DNA from: Alistipes sp.
Lineage (GTDB): Bacteria > Bacteroidota > Bacteroidia > Bacteroidales > Rikenellaceae
Length of the DNA stretch: 64,000 bases
Assembly (NCBI GenBank): GCA_017937765.1
Contig: JAGBCY010000010.1
Span: 26,941-90,940 of the forward strand
Direction of reading: 5' to 3'
Shown here in pieces: positions 25,337 through 36,200 of this stretch (positions are counted from its first letter, which is position 1; each line of letters begins with the position of its first letter). The notes under the pieces are model-generated. The model made no database searches, was not told where the DNA came from, and saw nothing but the letters and a program-made list of their open reading frames with translations. The position numbers were made by a program, and so were the translations under genes.

Positions 25337-27547
25337 TTATAGAACCTTGAAGTTGATAGGCTCGCCCGAGGCTGAGTCGCCAGCAACCCAGAGTTGGAAC
25401 TCGCCCGACTCAACGACATACTCCATATCGCGATTCCAGAATGCCAAATCCGAAACGGGAAGGTCGTACATAAGGTGCTTGGTCTCGCCCGGCTTAAGCG
25501 TCACGCGCATAAAGCCCTTGAGCTCCTTGACAGGGCGAACAACCGAGCCCACGAGGTCGCGAACGTAGATCTGCACAACCTCCGTAGCTTCACGATCGCC
25601 TGTGTTCGTAAGATCGAAGTCGATGTGGATGTAGTCGCTCTTGTTGTGCTCATATTTATCGAGGTTAACATTTGCATACTCAAACGTGGTGTACGACAGA
25701 CCGTAGCCGAAGGGGAACAACGGGCCGTAGCCAGTGTCGAGGTAGTACGACGTACAGCCGAGCGATGTCTGACCAGCCTTCAACGGAATGTCGTGAAGGA
25801 GGGTCTCGGTGCCGTTATTCGGACGTCCGGTCATCGGGTGGTTGTAGTAGAACGGAGCCTGACCAGCATCGCGGAGGAATGTCATCGGGAGCTTACCCGA
25901 GGGTACTGCCTCGCCAGCGATAAGGTCGGCAAGAGCCTCGCCACCCATAGTGCCGGGGTGGAACGAGTAGAGCATAGCGTCGCACTTGGCCAAGTCGCGC
26001 TCGATGGTCAACGGACGGCCAGCGATGACAACCACAACGACGGGCTTACCCGTAGCCCTCATCGCAGCGATAAGCTGGCTCTGAGCACCCTGAAGGTTGA
26101 GGTTCGAGAGTGAGTGCGCCTCGCCCGAGAGGATTGCCTCCTCGCCTACGCATACCACGATGGCATCGGCCTTCTTGGCAGCCTTCTGTGCGGCCTTGAA
26201 GCTCGAGGTGTCGGTGTCGCGACTATAACTGAGCGTTGGGGCGTTGATGACGTTGAAGTGCGCAGCGAGTGCCTTGAGCGGCGTTACGGTGTACTGCTCC
26301 TCGCCATCGAATGCCCACGTGCCGAGCTGATCGTAGGGTGCATCGGCCATAGGACCTGTTACGAGTACGGTGCTACCCTTAGCAAGCGGAAGCACGTTGT
26401 TGTTATTCTGGATGAGGACGGCCGACTCGATGGCGCACTGCTTGGCAGCGGCGAGGTGCTCGGGGGCGTATGCCACCTTGCGAGCGAGCGTCACGTCGAC
26501 GTAGGGATTCTCGAAGAGGCCGAGGCGGAACTTGAGTTTGAGGATGTTACGCACGGCGTTGTCGATGGTCTCCATCGAGAGCTTGCCCTCTTCGATGAGC
26601 GACTTGGTGTGCTGGATGAAGCCCCACGACATCATATCCATATCGACGCCAGCGTTGATCGAGAGCTCCGTTGCGTGCTTCAGATCCTCGGCAAAGCCGT
26701 GAGCGATCATCTCGCCCGATGAGTTCCAGTCCGTTACTACCATACCGTCGAAGCCCCACTCCTCGCGCAGGATATCGCGGAGCAGCCAGTCGTTACCCGT
26801 CGAGGGCAGTCCGTCGACGTCGTTGAACGAGGTCATAAGCGTGAGGGCACCAGCATCGACGCATGCCTTAAATGCCGGGAAGTAGACGTTGCGTAGCGCG
26901 CGCTCCGAGATCATCGTCGTGTTGTAGTCGCGACCACCCTCGGCAGCACCGTAGCCCACGAAGTGCTTGATGCAGGCAGCCATAGAGGTGGGGTCCGAGA
27001 AGTCCTCGCCCTGATAACCCTTAACCATAGCTACGCCCATCTGAACGTCGAGGTAGGTATCCTCGCCCGAGCCCTCGGCAACACGGCCCCAGCGTGGGTC
27101 ACGAGCGATGTCGAGCATAGGTGAGAATGTCCAACGTACGCCCGAGGCTGTGGCCTCGATAGCGGCGATGCGGGCACCCTGCTCAACGATATCGGGGTCG
27201 AACGTTGCAGCCATACCCAACGGAATAGGGAAGATGGTGCGGAAACCGTGAATCACATCGCGGCTGACAAGCAGCGGAATACCCAAGCGGCTATTCTCAA
27301 CGGCGGCACGCTGTACGGCGTTGATCTCCACCGGGTCGACGATGTTGAGGATAGAACCGACGTTACCCTCCCTGATCATCTCGGTAAACTGATAGCCTCC
27401 CGAGAGCTGATTCATCTGGCCAATCTTCTCCTCGAGAGTCATCTTCTGAAGAAGCTCCTCGACACGCTGGTCGATGTCGCCCTGAGCCATAGCCACCGAC
27501 CCTATGGCGAGAGCCATAAGTGTTAATGCAAAAGTCTTGATTCTCAT
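25337..27547 (-). CDS. GH3 beta-glucosidase
   Basis: 736 residues with an SPI signal (GSVAMAQ), so periplasmic. The GH3 N-terminal barrel has nucleophile Asp273 in VVTDWNSSGEM; substrate-pocket segments are IARDPRWGRVAEGSGED and KHFVGYGAAEGG. A GH3_C domain follows (VVVVIAGRPLTIERDL), then a fibronectin type III-like C terminus (FPFGYGLSYTTF, LVGSVVRPVKELKGF). It would release glucose from oligosaccharides imported by SusC/D. Last gene of the SusC-led operon, 23 bp after GH16. Confidence 0.94.
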   Translation of the reverse strand: MRIKTFALTLMALAIGSVAMAQGDIDQRVEELLQKMTLEEKIGQMNQLSGGYQFTEMIREGNVGSILNIVDPVEINAVQRAAVENSRLGIPLLVSRDVIHGFRTIFPIPLGMAATFDPDIVEQGARIAAIEATASGVRWTFSPMLDIARDPRWGRVAEGSGEDTYLDVQMGVAMVKGYQGEDFSDPTSMAACIKHFVGYGAAEGGRDYNTTMISERALRNVYFPAFKACVDAGALTLMTSFNDVDGLPSTGNDWLLRDILREEWGFDGMVVTDWNSSGEMIAHGFAEDLKHATELSINAGVDMDMMSWGFIQHTKSLIEEGKLSMETIDNAVRNILKLKFRLGLFENPYVDVTLARKVAYAPEHLAAAKQCAIESAVLIQNNNNVLPLAKGSTVLVTGPMADAPYDQLGTWAFDGEEQYTVTPLKALAAHFNVINAPTLSYSRDTDTSSFKAAQKAAKKADAIVVCVGEEAILSGEAHSLSNLNLQGAQSQLIAAMRATGKPVVVVVIAGRPLTIERDLAKCDAMLYSFHPGTMGGEALADLIAGEAVPSGKLPMTFLRDAGQAPFYYNHPMTGRPNNGTETLLHDIPLKAGQTSLGCTSYYLDTGYGPLFPFGYGLSYTTFEYANVNLDKYEHNKSDYIHIDFDLTNTGDREATEVVQIYVRDLVGSVVRPVKELKGFMRVTLKPGETKHLMYDLPVSDLAFWNRDMEYVVESGEFQLWVAGDSASGEPINFKVL

Positions 27548-27570
27548 ATTGTTTGTGTTTTAGTTAGTTG

Positions 27571-29079
27571 TTACTCAATCTTTTGGAACACACGAACATA
27601 GTCTATCTCGTAGGTTGTGGGTAGGCTCGACTCCTCGATGCCCATCGCTCCTCCCCAGTTGCCGCCCCACGCGAGGTTGAGCTTCAAGTAGAAGGGATTG
27701 TAGAAGGGCCAAGTGTTGTAGTCGCCCTTGCCGTCGTTCTTAAACGTGAAGTGTAGCGCACCGTCGAAGTAGAACTTCAGGTAGTCGGGGGTCCACTCCA
27801 CTGCGTAGGTATGGAACTCCGATGTGGCCGTGGGAATGTGTATCTCGTTGGTCTTCTGCGTGCCGATAGAGTGGTAGTAGGCCTTGCAGTGTATCGACGA
27901 CGAGACGTAGTTCTCGTGGTAGCCCACGTGCTCCATAATATCTATCTCGCCATCATCGGGCCACGCGCGGAAGTTCTTGGGCATCATCCAGAATGCGGGC
28001 CACGTACCCTTGCCTCGGCATAGCTTCAGGCGTCCCTCGAAGTAGCCGTAGGTCCAGCTCTGGACCGTATTCATACGCACCGAGCGCACCTTGCCGTCGA
28101 TCTTCTGTGCCGTGATCTTTAGTGTGCCGTCCGACACCTCGGCGATGCGTGTGCCGTTGTACTTGCCGCCCGATACGTAGTCCTGAAGCTCGTTGTTACC
28201 CCAGCCTCCATCGCCGGTCTCGTACCACCAGTTCTCGGGCGAGGGCGACGATACGCCTGCCGTGTCAAACTCGTCGTGCCATACGAGCTCGTAGCCCTCG
28301 GGGGCTGCGATGCCCGGCTCGATGTACTCCGCACCTGCGGGCTTAGAGAAGCCCTCGGGGGCGGTGAAGTTGAACCATACGTATATCTTTGTGAGGTTAG
28401 CGTTATCGGTGCAGTCGAGCGTTGTGAGCTTCTGCTGTCGCTGGATGTCGAGCTCCGAGAGATTGTTGCCCGAGCAGTCGAGATACTCCAACTTTGTGAG
28501 GGCCGTGACGTCGAGCTCCGTGAGTTCGTTATCCGAGCAGTCGAGATATGTCACCTCGGTAAAGTATGTCGCAAGCTCCGTCATCGACTTTATGCCCTTG
28601 CCCGCGCACTCTATGTGGCGAACCTCCGCGGCCTCCTTTGTCGATAGGATGCCATCGCCATCCGTGTCGTGCTTCTCGACAAGTGCGGCGAGGAAGTTTG
28701 CGTCGGCGATGGCTACTGCCTCGATGTCGTAGTTCTGCTTGACGGTGAGGTTGTAGCTCTTACCCTTTGAACGGAACTCAACGACCGACTCGCGTACGTC
28801 TCCCGTCTTATTCTCCTCGACAGCGAGTTTCACGGTCGTTGTGCCTGCTACGCCGCCACTCGGCTGTGCCTTAATCCAGTCGGCCTTGGGATATACGCCC
28901 CACTCGTTATCAGCCTCAACAGTGACGCTCGCGGTCTGCTTCTCGTAGCTTACCGCCAAAACCTCAACGCTGAGCGTGATGTTGCCTCCTGTCTGGGGAG
29001 TATCCTCCGCCTCATTGCCACACGCAGCGAACATTAATGCTGCCACCAAAAAGTTCAAAATTAGATGCATACGTCTCAT
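27571..29079 (-). CDS. GH16 endo-glucanase with BACON, EF-hand-like and LRR modules
   Basis: 502 residues. Lipobox FAAC; BACON-like domain (about 32-115, VKQNYD end); calcium-loop-like DTDGDGILSTKE (about 138-149); two leucine-rich-type repeats (YLDCSDNELTELDV, YLDCSGNNLSELDI; about 168-215); GH16 catalytic domain (about 255-502). The active site is EIDIMEH with nucleophile Glu378 and acid/base Glu383. The intervening residues match laminarinase/beta-1,3-glucanase-type GH16. Surface attachment by lipid is expected. The same accessory modules occur in the LRR lipoprotein at 48500. An intrinsic terminator lies just upstream (29107-29145). Confidence 0.92.
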   Translation of the reverse strand: MRRMHLILNFLVAALMFAACGNEAEDTPQTGGNITLSVEVLAVSYEKQTASVTVEADNEWGVYPKADWIKAQPSGGVAGTTTVKLAVEENKTGDVRESVVEFRSKGKSYNLTVKQNYDIEAVAIADANFLAALVEKHDTDGDGILSTKEAAEVRHIECAGKGIKSMTELATYFTEVTYLDCSDNELTELDVTALTKLEYLDCSGNNLSELDIQRQQKLTTLDCTDNANLTKIYVWFNFTAPEGFSKPAGAEYIEPGIAAPEGYELVWHDEFDTAGVSSPSPENWWYETGDGGWGNNELQDYVSGGKYNGTRIAEVSDGTLKITAQKIDGKVRSVRMNTVQSWTYGYFEGRLKLCRGKGTWPAFWMMPKNFRAWPDDGEIDIMEHVGYHENYVSSSIHCKAYYHSIGTQKTNEIHIPTATSEFHTYAVEWTPDYLKFYFDGALHFTFKNDGKGDYNTWPFYNPFYLKLNLAWGGNWGGAMGIEESSLPTTYEIDYVRVFQKIE

Positions 29080-29106
29080 ATTATGGCTTACTTACATATT
29101 AATAGG

Positions 29107-29145
29107 TATAAAAAAGGCAAGCAGAGCAGTGCCCTGCTTGCCTTT
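29107..29145 (-). terminator. Intrinsic terminator inside the PUL operon
   Basis: On the minus strand, stem AAAGGCAAGCAG/CTGCTTGCCTTT with a 9-nt loop is followed by a T run. It lies between the glycan-binding lipoprotein gene and GH16. Confidence 0.75.
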
Positions 29146-29157
29146 CGTTGTTAGATG

Positions 29158-31716
29158 TTACTCCTCCTCGCGGTGCTCCTGGAAGATGATATCCTTGATG
29201 TTTACAACGGTGTTCTCTGCACAGCCACCGAAGTCGAAGAAGAGGCTAATCTTCTCCATATCGATACCAGGCATATTAGGCACCTTGTAAACGAAGTCCT
29301 CATAAGCGGTGAGAGGATGACGATCCGCAAAGTAGAATGTGTTGTCGTCGCCAGTCTTCACCAACTTAATGGTTACGCCAGGGTGATCTACTGTTGAGTT
29401 CATTACCAAGTAGAAGTCGTAGCTCTTGTCGGCAGATGAACTCATTGTTGTACGGAATGCCATCTGTGCCTGCCACTGATCGGTAGTGGCCAGAGGAAGA
29501 GTGATGGTATAATCATTTGTACCATTCTCCTCAAAACCAAACTGGTCATTGATAATAGCACCCCAGCCTGGTGCGTAGTGATAGAACATCTCCTCAACGG
29601 TCATCGAGAGCCACAAGTTGCCCTCATAAGTAGGATCGTAGATAGTCTGATCACCGAACTTAGCCTTCTTAACCTCCATATCGAGGATGCCGTCGTTGTC
29701 GGTGAAGTAGAATGTGTAGTAACCAGGCTCTGTACCCTCGATAGTGTGGATGTTACCATCGTCACCAGGGATATGGAACAGACCGTTGTCCGTAACTACG
29801 CCATACTTATCCTTTGTCCACTCAACGCCCCAGTCAGACTGACCGAATACCTTGATAGAACCACCCTCAGCCTTCATAGCCAAAGTGATGCGGTAGGTGT
29901 TCTCGCCAATCTTAGCGCAAGGCAGCGGAGCCTCGCCAGTGTTCCAGCCGATGAGGTTGTCTACCGTAGGCTTACCACCACCGTCACCGATGATCCACAA
30001 AGCCTTGCCATTGTCGTAGGTAGCCTTCTCGCCATTGAACATAGGAACAACCTTGAACCACTTACCATCCCACGATACGCGGTAGTCGCCAGTCTCGGCC
30101 AAGAACTTCAAGTTCGAAGCATCAACAACCTCAAAGAAATCGGGGTCGATCCAAGCCTCCTCAAAGTTAACACCTGTAACAGGAATAACCTGATCCTTAG
30201 CCAGTGATAGCTCAGCAAAGCCTGAAGCTACATCCTCGCCGTCGAACGTAACGGCGGGAGCCTTGAAGTCGCGAGCCTTGAAGATCATCTGCCAGTAGCA
30301 ACCAGGATTCTCGGCAACAACAACGAGCTTAGACTCGGTGATCTCCTTAACGTGGAATACGGGGTTCTCCCATACGTAATCCGAAGGAACGTATACCATA
30401 GGAGTATTAGCTGCAAGAGTGATAGTTGAGCCATCGAACGTATAAGTGCTCTCGGTGAGCGACCACTCGATGTCGATATCGGGCTCAGCACCGGGGTTAG
30501 GGCCAATCATAGTTACACCCCAGTTGATATACATCAAACCGTCGGGACCGGGGTTGTAGATATACTTACCATCAGGAGTGAAGGTAATCTCATCGTCGTA
30601 CAAACCGAATGCAGCCTTATCCTGTGCGGGTGCTGACCACCAGCCTGCAGGGTTATCAACAGACTCACCGCAACCGAGGTGACCCTGAGCATCAGCATCC
30701 ATTACCCATACCTTACCAGCTGCGTCGGTACCTGCGAGCAACTCCTCAGGACCTGCTACGTGTACGAAAGGCACGAACTGATACTTCCAAGCGATACCGC
30801 CACCACCATTCTCGGTGGGCTCCTCGTTAACGAGCGACAAGGTCTTGCGGATAGTACCTACGTTAGTCTCGAGGAAACGGTAGCGAGGATTGTCGATAGC
30901 TGTCTGGTGAGGGATATACGAGAGGTTGTGGCCGGGCTCGAGCACGAGGTAGATCTCCTCGATACCTGCTGCGTTCCAGTTGTTCTCGATAGAGTAAGCA
31001 CAAGTGAAGGCCTCGATAGGTGCCTGGTAGTCCTGCTCGTCGTTAGCATAGTTACCGGGATAGTTACCACCGGCTGCCATACCCCAGTTTACGTATACAA
31101 CGCCATCATCACCTGGGTTGTAAGTATACTCACCACCCTCGGTGAATGTAATAGTATCGTCGTACATACCAGCACCATCCTTACCGTTAGGACCGCACTT
31201 CCACCAGTCGGTACCGTCGGTAGTAGCCTGACCCGTATCAGCGTTGATAGAGCCGCAACCAAAGTGGCCGTCAGTCTCCTTATCCCACTGCCAAGTGTTG
31301 GCCAAAGCCTTCATATAAGGCGATGCGTCGAATGGATCGCGATAGGTGTTCTCCATAGTGAACTCGAGCTCTCTCGAACCCACCGATATACCGTGAGCGT
31401 TGTATGCCTTAACCTCCACACGGTAGGTGCCAGCATCGCGGAAACGCAATGAGATACCGTTGCCCGTGTAAGCGTAGGTCTTGTTAGCCTTGCCATCAAC
31501 CGACTGATCACCGAAGATGAACATAGGAACCATACCCGTGTTATTCATCGTGAAGGTAACGTAGTTAGTCTCCTGATCGATGTCGATGGTTACATCGAAA
31601 TCATTTGCCGAGGGCACCTTATTCTGGTCCAACTCAACATAATCGGTGGTACAACCGACCGTGAGCATCGACACAGCCATAAGAGCCGCAGCCATATATT
31701 TAAACAATCGTTTCAT
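29158..31716 (-). CDS. Surface glycan-binding lipoprotein (SusE/F position) with duplicated module
   Basis: 852 residues. Lipobox LTVGC, then a PKD-like domain (about 40-125). Two related modules follow at about 140-215 and 330-405: each has a GHxGCG motif, a WW pair, a GxYDDxITFTxxGxYxYNP segment and a VNWG/INWG end. A SusE/F-like domain with LWIIGDGGG and KVFGQSDWGVEW follows (about 585-700), and a C-terminal beta-sandwich ends the protein. Position after SusD and the domain plan indicate glycan capture at the cell surface. Its exact ligand is not shown by sequence. Confidence 0.8.
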   Translation of the reverse strand: MKRLFKYMAAALMAVSMLTVGCTTDYVELDQNKVPSANDFDVTIDIDQETNYVTFTMNNTGMVPMFIFGDQSVDGKANKTYAYTGNGISLRFRDAGTYRVEVKAYNAHGISVGSRELEFTMENTYRDPFDASPYMKALANTWQWDKETDGHFGCGSINADTGQATTDGTDWWKCGPNGKDGAGMYDDTITFTEGGEYTYNPGDDGVVYVNWGMAAGGNYPGNYANDEQDYQAPIEAFTCAYSIENNWNAAGIEEIYLVLEPGHNLSYIPHQTAIDNPRYRFLETNVGTIRKTLSLVNEEPTENGGGGIAWKYQFVPFVHVAGPEELLAGTDAAGKVWVMDADAQGHLGCGESVDNPAGWWSAPAQDKAAFGLYDDEITFTPDGKYIYNPGPDGLMYINWGVTMIGPNPGAEPDIDIEWSLTESTYTFDGSTITLAANTPMVYVPSDYVWENPVFHVKEITESKLVVVAENPGCYWQMIFKARDFKAPAVTFDGEDVASGFAELSLAKDQVIPVTGVNFEEAWIDPDFFEVVDASNLKFLAETGDYRVSWDGKWFKVVPMFNGEKATYDNGKALWIIGDGGGKPTVDNLIGWNTGEAPLPCAKIGENTYRITLAMKAEGGSIKVFGQSDWGVEWTKDKYGVVTDNGLFHIPGDDGNIHTIEGTEPGYYTFYFTDNDGILDMEVKKAKFGDQTIYDPTYEGNLWLSMTVEEMFYHYAPGWGAIINDQFGFEENGTNDYTITLPLATTDQWQAQMAFRTTMSSSADKSYDFYLVMNSTVDHPGVTIKLVKTGDDNTFYFADRHPLTAYEDFVYKVPNMPGIDMEKISLFFDFGGCAENTVVNIKDIIFQEHREEE

Positions 31717-31773
31717 AATTTCACTGTTTTAGATTATCGTTATAGATTATCCCTTTGATTGTCCAACGGGCTA

Positions 31774-33285
31774 TTAGTAGCCTACGTTCTGTACGAGGTT
31801 AGGATCCTTGTCAACCTCCGACTGGGGCAATGGCCAGTACTTCTTGCCACTATTCCAACCCTGAGTACGCCACTCGTGTGTGCCTGCTGCCAAAACAGTC
31901 TCGGCAAGACCCGAGCGAACGAGATCCCAGTAACGCTTACCCTCGCCCACGAACTCCTTGTGACGCTCCTGGATGATAGCCTCACGATCGGTGCCCGTGT
32001 CGCTGCAGTTAGCGCGCTGACGTACCTGCTGCAAGTACTGCGAACCATCCTTGCCAGAGAGGACTGCAAGCTCAGCTGCGTTGAGAAGAGTCTCAGCATA
32101 GCGGTAAACGCGGATGTTGTTACCATAGTTCATATCGCCATCAGCGAGCTGACCGTGGTTACCGTTCACGCGTGCAACATACTTCTTGAGGAACAAGCCG
32201 GTGTACTGCCAACGCTCCTCGCCGAGAGTCAAGTCGGGGAACTCCTCGTAGAAGTTGAGGATAGAGCCAGCACGACGTGTGTCACCCTCCTCGAACATTG
32301 CCCAAGCCGAGGGAGCTACGGGACCGAAGCCCCAGCCACCAACGTAGCCCGATGCTGCGGGAGCACCCGTAACGCCGATAAGCATAGGATATACAGTACC
32401 ACCAGTTGCAAGAGGCGCGCCCCAAGAGCGAACAGCACCCTCAGAGATGTAGTTGATCTCCCAGATAGACTCCGAGTTCCACTCGCCTGTCTCCAACCAG
32501 ATTGAAGCATAGTCAGCAACAAGAGCATACTGGCCCGAGTTGATGATCTCCTCCATATAACCGAGAGCCTCCGAGTAGCGTGTCTCGTCGTTCTGATACA
32601 TAACCATCTCCGCATAGAGCATATAGGCCATAGCCTTAGTCACGCGACCCTCCTCGCCTGCAACGGCACGCATAGGAAGGGCATCCATCTCGAATACCGA
32701 CTCAAGACCCTCAACGCACTTGGCGTACACCTCGTCAGCCGTGAGCTGCTTGGTGAAGTAGGGAGCCTCGAGGTTCTTCTCGTAGTAGGGGATGTTACCC
32801 CAATACTTCCACAACAAGTTGTAGTAGAAGGTTCTCAAAACTGTAGCCTCAGCAACGTAGCGAGCCTTCGTAGCATCGTCCATACCGGGAACACGGTCGA
32901 CGTACTCCAGCACGATGCACGAACGGTTAACGCCCGAGTAGCAGATAGTCCAGATACGGTCGAGCTGCTCGGTAGAGGTAAGCGTGTAGTAGTGAGTCTT
33001 AACGATTGACGGCTGGTCACCCTCGTTCGAACCACCGCAATAGATATCGTCGGCCATAACATCGGGCGTGAGAGTCAGGGCGTTAACATACTGATCGAAG
33101 TAGTCGAGCCACTCCAATGAGTCGTACGCTGCAACCAACGACTGGTACATACGAGCCTCGTCAATGAAGTACTCGTCCATAGGCTCCGAAGAGTTATGCT
33201 TCACGGTAACGAAGTCCTTACCGCACGATGAAAGCAATACTGCGATTGCGCTAAGTGCAAAAAATATCTTTTTCATAATCATCAT
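31774..33285 (-). CDS. SusD/RagB-family glycan-binding lipoprotein
   Basis: 503 residues; three near starts (33285, 33282, 33276), the last (MKKIFFALSAIAVLLSSC) being the most typical. Lipobox LLSSC. Family features include the N-terminal helix region (EARMYQSLVAAYDSLEW), TPR-like VAEATVLRTFYYNLLWKYWGNIPYY and the C-terminal NIRVYRYAETLLNAAELAVLSG ... EFVGEGKRYWDLVRSG. It lids the SusC transporter and binds oligosaccharide. It begins 11 bp after the SusC-like gene. Confidence 0.95.
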   Translation of the reverse strand: MMIMKKIFFALSAIAVLLSSCGKDFVTVKHNSSEPMDEYFIDEARMYQSLVAAYDSLEWLDYFDQYVNALTLTPDVMADDIYCGGSNEGDQPSIVKTHYYTLTSTEQLDRIWTICYSGVNRSCIVLEYVDRVPGMDDATKARYVAEATVLRTFYYNLLWKYWGNIPYYEKNLEAPYFTKQLTADEVYAKCVEGLESVFEMDALPMRAVAGEEGRVTKAMAYMLYAEMVMYQNDETRYSEALGYMEEIINSGQYALVADYASIWLETGEWNSESIWEINYISEGAVRSWGAPLATGGTVYPMLIGVTGAPAASGYVGGWGFGPVAPSAWAMFEEGDTRRAGSILNFYEEFPDLTLGEERWQYTGLFLKKYVARVNGNHGQLADGDMNYGNNIRVYRYAETLLNAAELAVLSGKDGSQYLQQVRQRANCSDTGTDREAIIQERHKEFVGEGKRYWDLVRSGLAETVLAAGTHEWRTQGWNSGKKYWPLPQSEVDKDPNLVQNVGY

Positions 33286-33296
33286 TCGGTTTTAAA

Positions 33297-36200
33297 TTAG
33301 AAAGTAAGGTTTACACCAACCGAGAAGGTACGTGACTGAGGATATACACCACGGTCGATACCTGCCTCTGTACCGAAGCCATTACCACCGGTAACCTCAG
33401 GATCGCAACCAGTGTACTTCGTCAAAGTAAAGAGATTCTCTGCCATCACGAATACGCGGAGACGCGAAATGGCAACCTTCTTAGTGAGCTCAACGGGCAG
33501 AGTGTAACCAATCTGCATATTGCGGCAGCGCAAGAACGAGCCATCCTCCAACCAGAGGTCAGATACGCGGTAGTTCTCGTTAGCCGAGTCGAACATAAAG
33601 CGAGGATACTTATTCGTAGAGCCCTCACCTGTCCAACGGTTCAAGATAGACTTGTTGAGGTTAACGTAGTAGAGGTCGGTACGACGCGATACGTTGAAGA
33701 TCTCGCAACCGGCCTGGCCCTGCAACAACATATTGAAATCGAGACCCTTCCACTCGAAGCCGAGGTTCATACCGAATGTCCAGTCGGGCATACCCTTACC
33801 GAGCATCGTGCGGTCGCCGTCGTCGATAACGCCATTGCCATCGAGATCCTTGAAGCGAACGTCACCGGGAGCTGCCTTAGGCTGCAACAATGCGCCATCA
33901 GCATTCACGTGAGCGTTAACCTCGTCCATATTCTGGAAGATACCGTCGGTCTTGTAACCATAGAAGTAGGGGAACGGCAAACCGATTGAACCGCGAGTAA
34001 GCTGACCAATCTTGTGGCTAGAGCCGTAGAGGTGTGTAGAGTCGTCACCGAGGTAGGTGAGCTCGTTGGTGTTGTAGGTTGCGTTAGCCGAGATGTGGTA
34101 GTTGAACGAACCAGCTGAGTCGCGCCAGCCAATCTCGAACTCGATACCGCGGTTAACCATATCACCGAGGTTACCCGTAGGTGCTGAGTCACCAGCGTAG
34201 CCGGGAACGGGCATCGAGAGAAGCATACCTGCGGTCTTCTTGTTATACCAGTCGAATGTGAATGTCAAGCGGTTATCGAAGAAGCCTGCATCCAAACCGA
34301 TATCGGTCTGACGTGACTCCTCCCAACGTGCATCGGGGTTAGCAAGGCCCGAAGGCTTTGCACCGAGGGTGATAACCTCCGAACCGTTGGCACCCGAACC
34401 GAATACGTAGTTGTTACCCGAGTTCATATACACGGCATATACGAAGTTGCCGATGGCGTCGTTACCGTTGATACCCCAAGATGCGCGGAGCTTCAAAGTA
34501 GAGAGCCAATCAACGTTATCCATAAATGCCTCGTTCTTGATGTTCCAACCTGCTGATACTGACGGGAAGTTACCCCACTTGTTGTTGTCACCAAAGCGGC
34601 TCGAACCATCACGACGGAAGGTTACCTCGGCCATATAACGCTCGTCGTAGTTGTACGACAAACGACCGAAGTATGATGCCAAGCGATAGGGGATAGAGTT
34701 CCAAGAACCCCAGCCGTTACGGTGGCCGTCAGACTGCTGACCGAGAGTGTTGTTAACGGTGATCTTATAGGGATCGTAGGGGTACATAATACCCTGAGCC
34801 GATGCGCCCACGTTCTGTGATGTAGATGAGATAGCAGACTGACCCAAGAGGATGGCGATAGAGTGCTTGCCGAAGGTCTTATCGTAAGAGAGGACGTTCT
34901 CGATCTGATACTGCAAGCCGCGGTTCATCTCCTGCGATACAGACTCAGCGTAGTTAACCTTGTCGGTAACGGTTGCATTACCATCCTTGTCGTAGGTAGT
35001 CTCTGCCGATACGGTGTTGTAGCTATAACGCTTAGACGAGAGGAAGTACTGCTTGTTGTAGCCGTGGTTGCCCCAGAATGCGAGGTCGACACCCACTGAA
35101 GAGCGGAACTTAAGACCGTCGTAGAGCTGAAGCTCGCCTACGAAGTTGGCGATGAACTTGTCGGTCTCATACTTCGTGCCGGGCAATGAGAGGAATGCCA
35201 GAGGGTTAGACTGCTCGTTGTAGATGTTGCCATCAACAACAGTGTAGGGACGGCCGTTAGCATCGCGAACGATGTGCTCGTAGCCATCGGGATACATAGT
35301 CTTGTATGCCTCCTCCTCCTCTGGAGTTGCGTAGATGTCCAACAGCGGCGACATTGTGATAGCCGAGCCGAGGGGTGAACCATACTCCGAGTTAGCCTCG
35401 ATACCTGTTGATAATATGCGCGCGTACGATACAGATGTCTGTACAGTCAGCTTGTTGAGCCAATCGCGGTTCTTCGAGCTATCGAATACGGTAGCACCGA
35501 TATTTGAGCGGATTGTGAGACGCTCGTAGTTCGAACGGTCGAAGTTACCACCAACGATACCCTCGTGTGTGAGGTAACCAGCCGAGAGTGCGTAGTTGAC
35601 GCTCTCCGAACCACCCATAATCGAGAGGTCGTGCTTCATAATAGGAGCGTTGCTGTTCAACGTCTCGCTTACCCAATCGGTACCCTCACCAAACTCGTAA
35701 GGATTGTCGTAGATGGGAGCCTGGCCAGCGTTGATGTAACCCTCGTTCATAATGGTTGCATACTCCGTAGCGTTGAGCACCTGAGGCTTACGCCAGGGGT
35801 TCTGCCAGCCGTATGAGAAGTCGTAGCTAACGGTAGCGCGGCCCTTCTGGCCCTTCTTCGTAGTAACGAGGATAACACCGTTAGCAGCACGAGCACCGTA
35901 AACGGCACCTGAAGCGGCATCCTTCAACACCTCGATACGCTCGATATCGTTGGGGTTGAGGTAGTCGATACCACCCGAAATGGCCATACCGTCGACGATG
36001 TACAAGGGCTCAGAGTTGTTGATTGAGCCGACACCACGCACGCGTACCTGTGCTGATGCATCGGGAGCACCCGAAGGAGCGGTAACGGTAACACCCGAGG
36101 TCATACCCTGAAGTACGTTCTGGATGCGGTTGTTCGACTGAGCCTTAAGGTCGTCAGCCGTGATAGATGAGATTGCTGCGGTTACAACGCTCTTCTTCTG

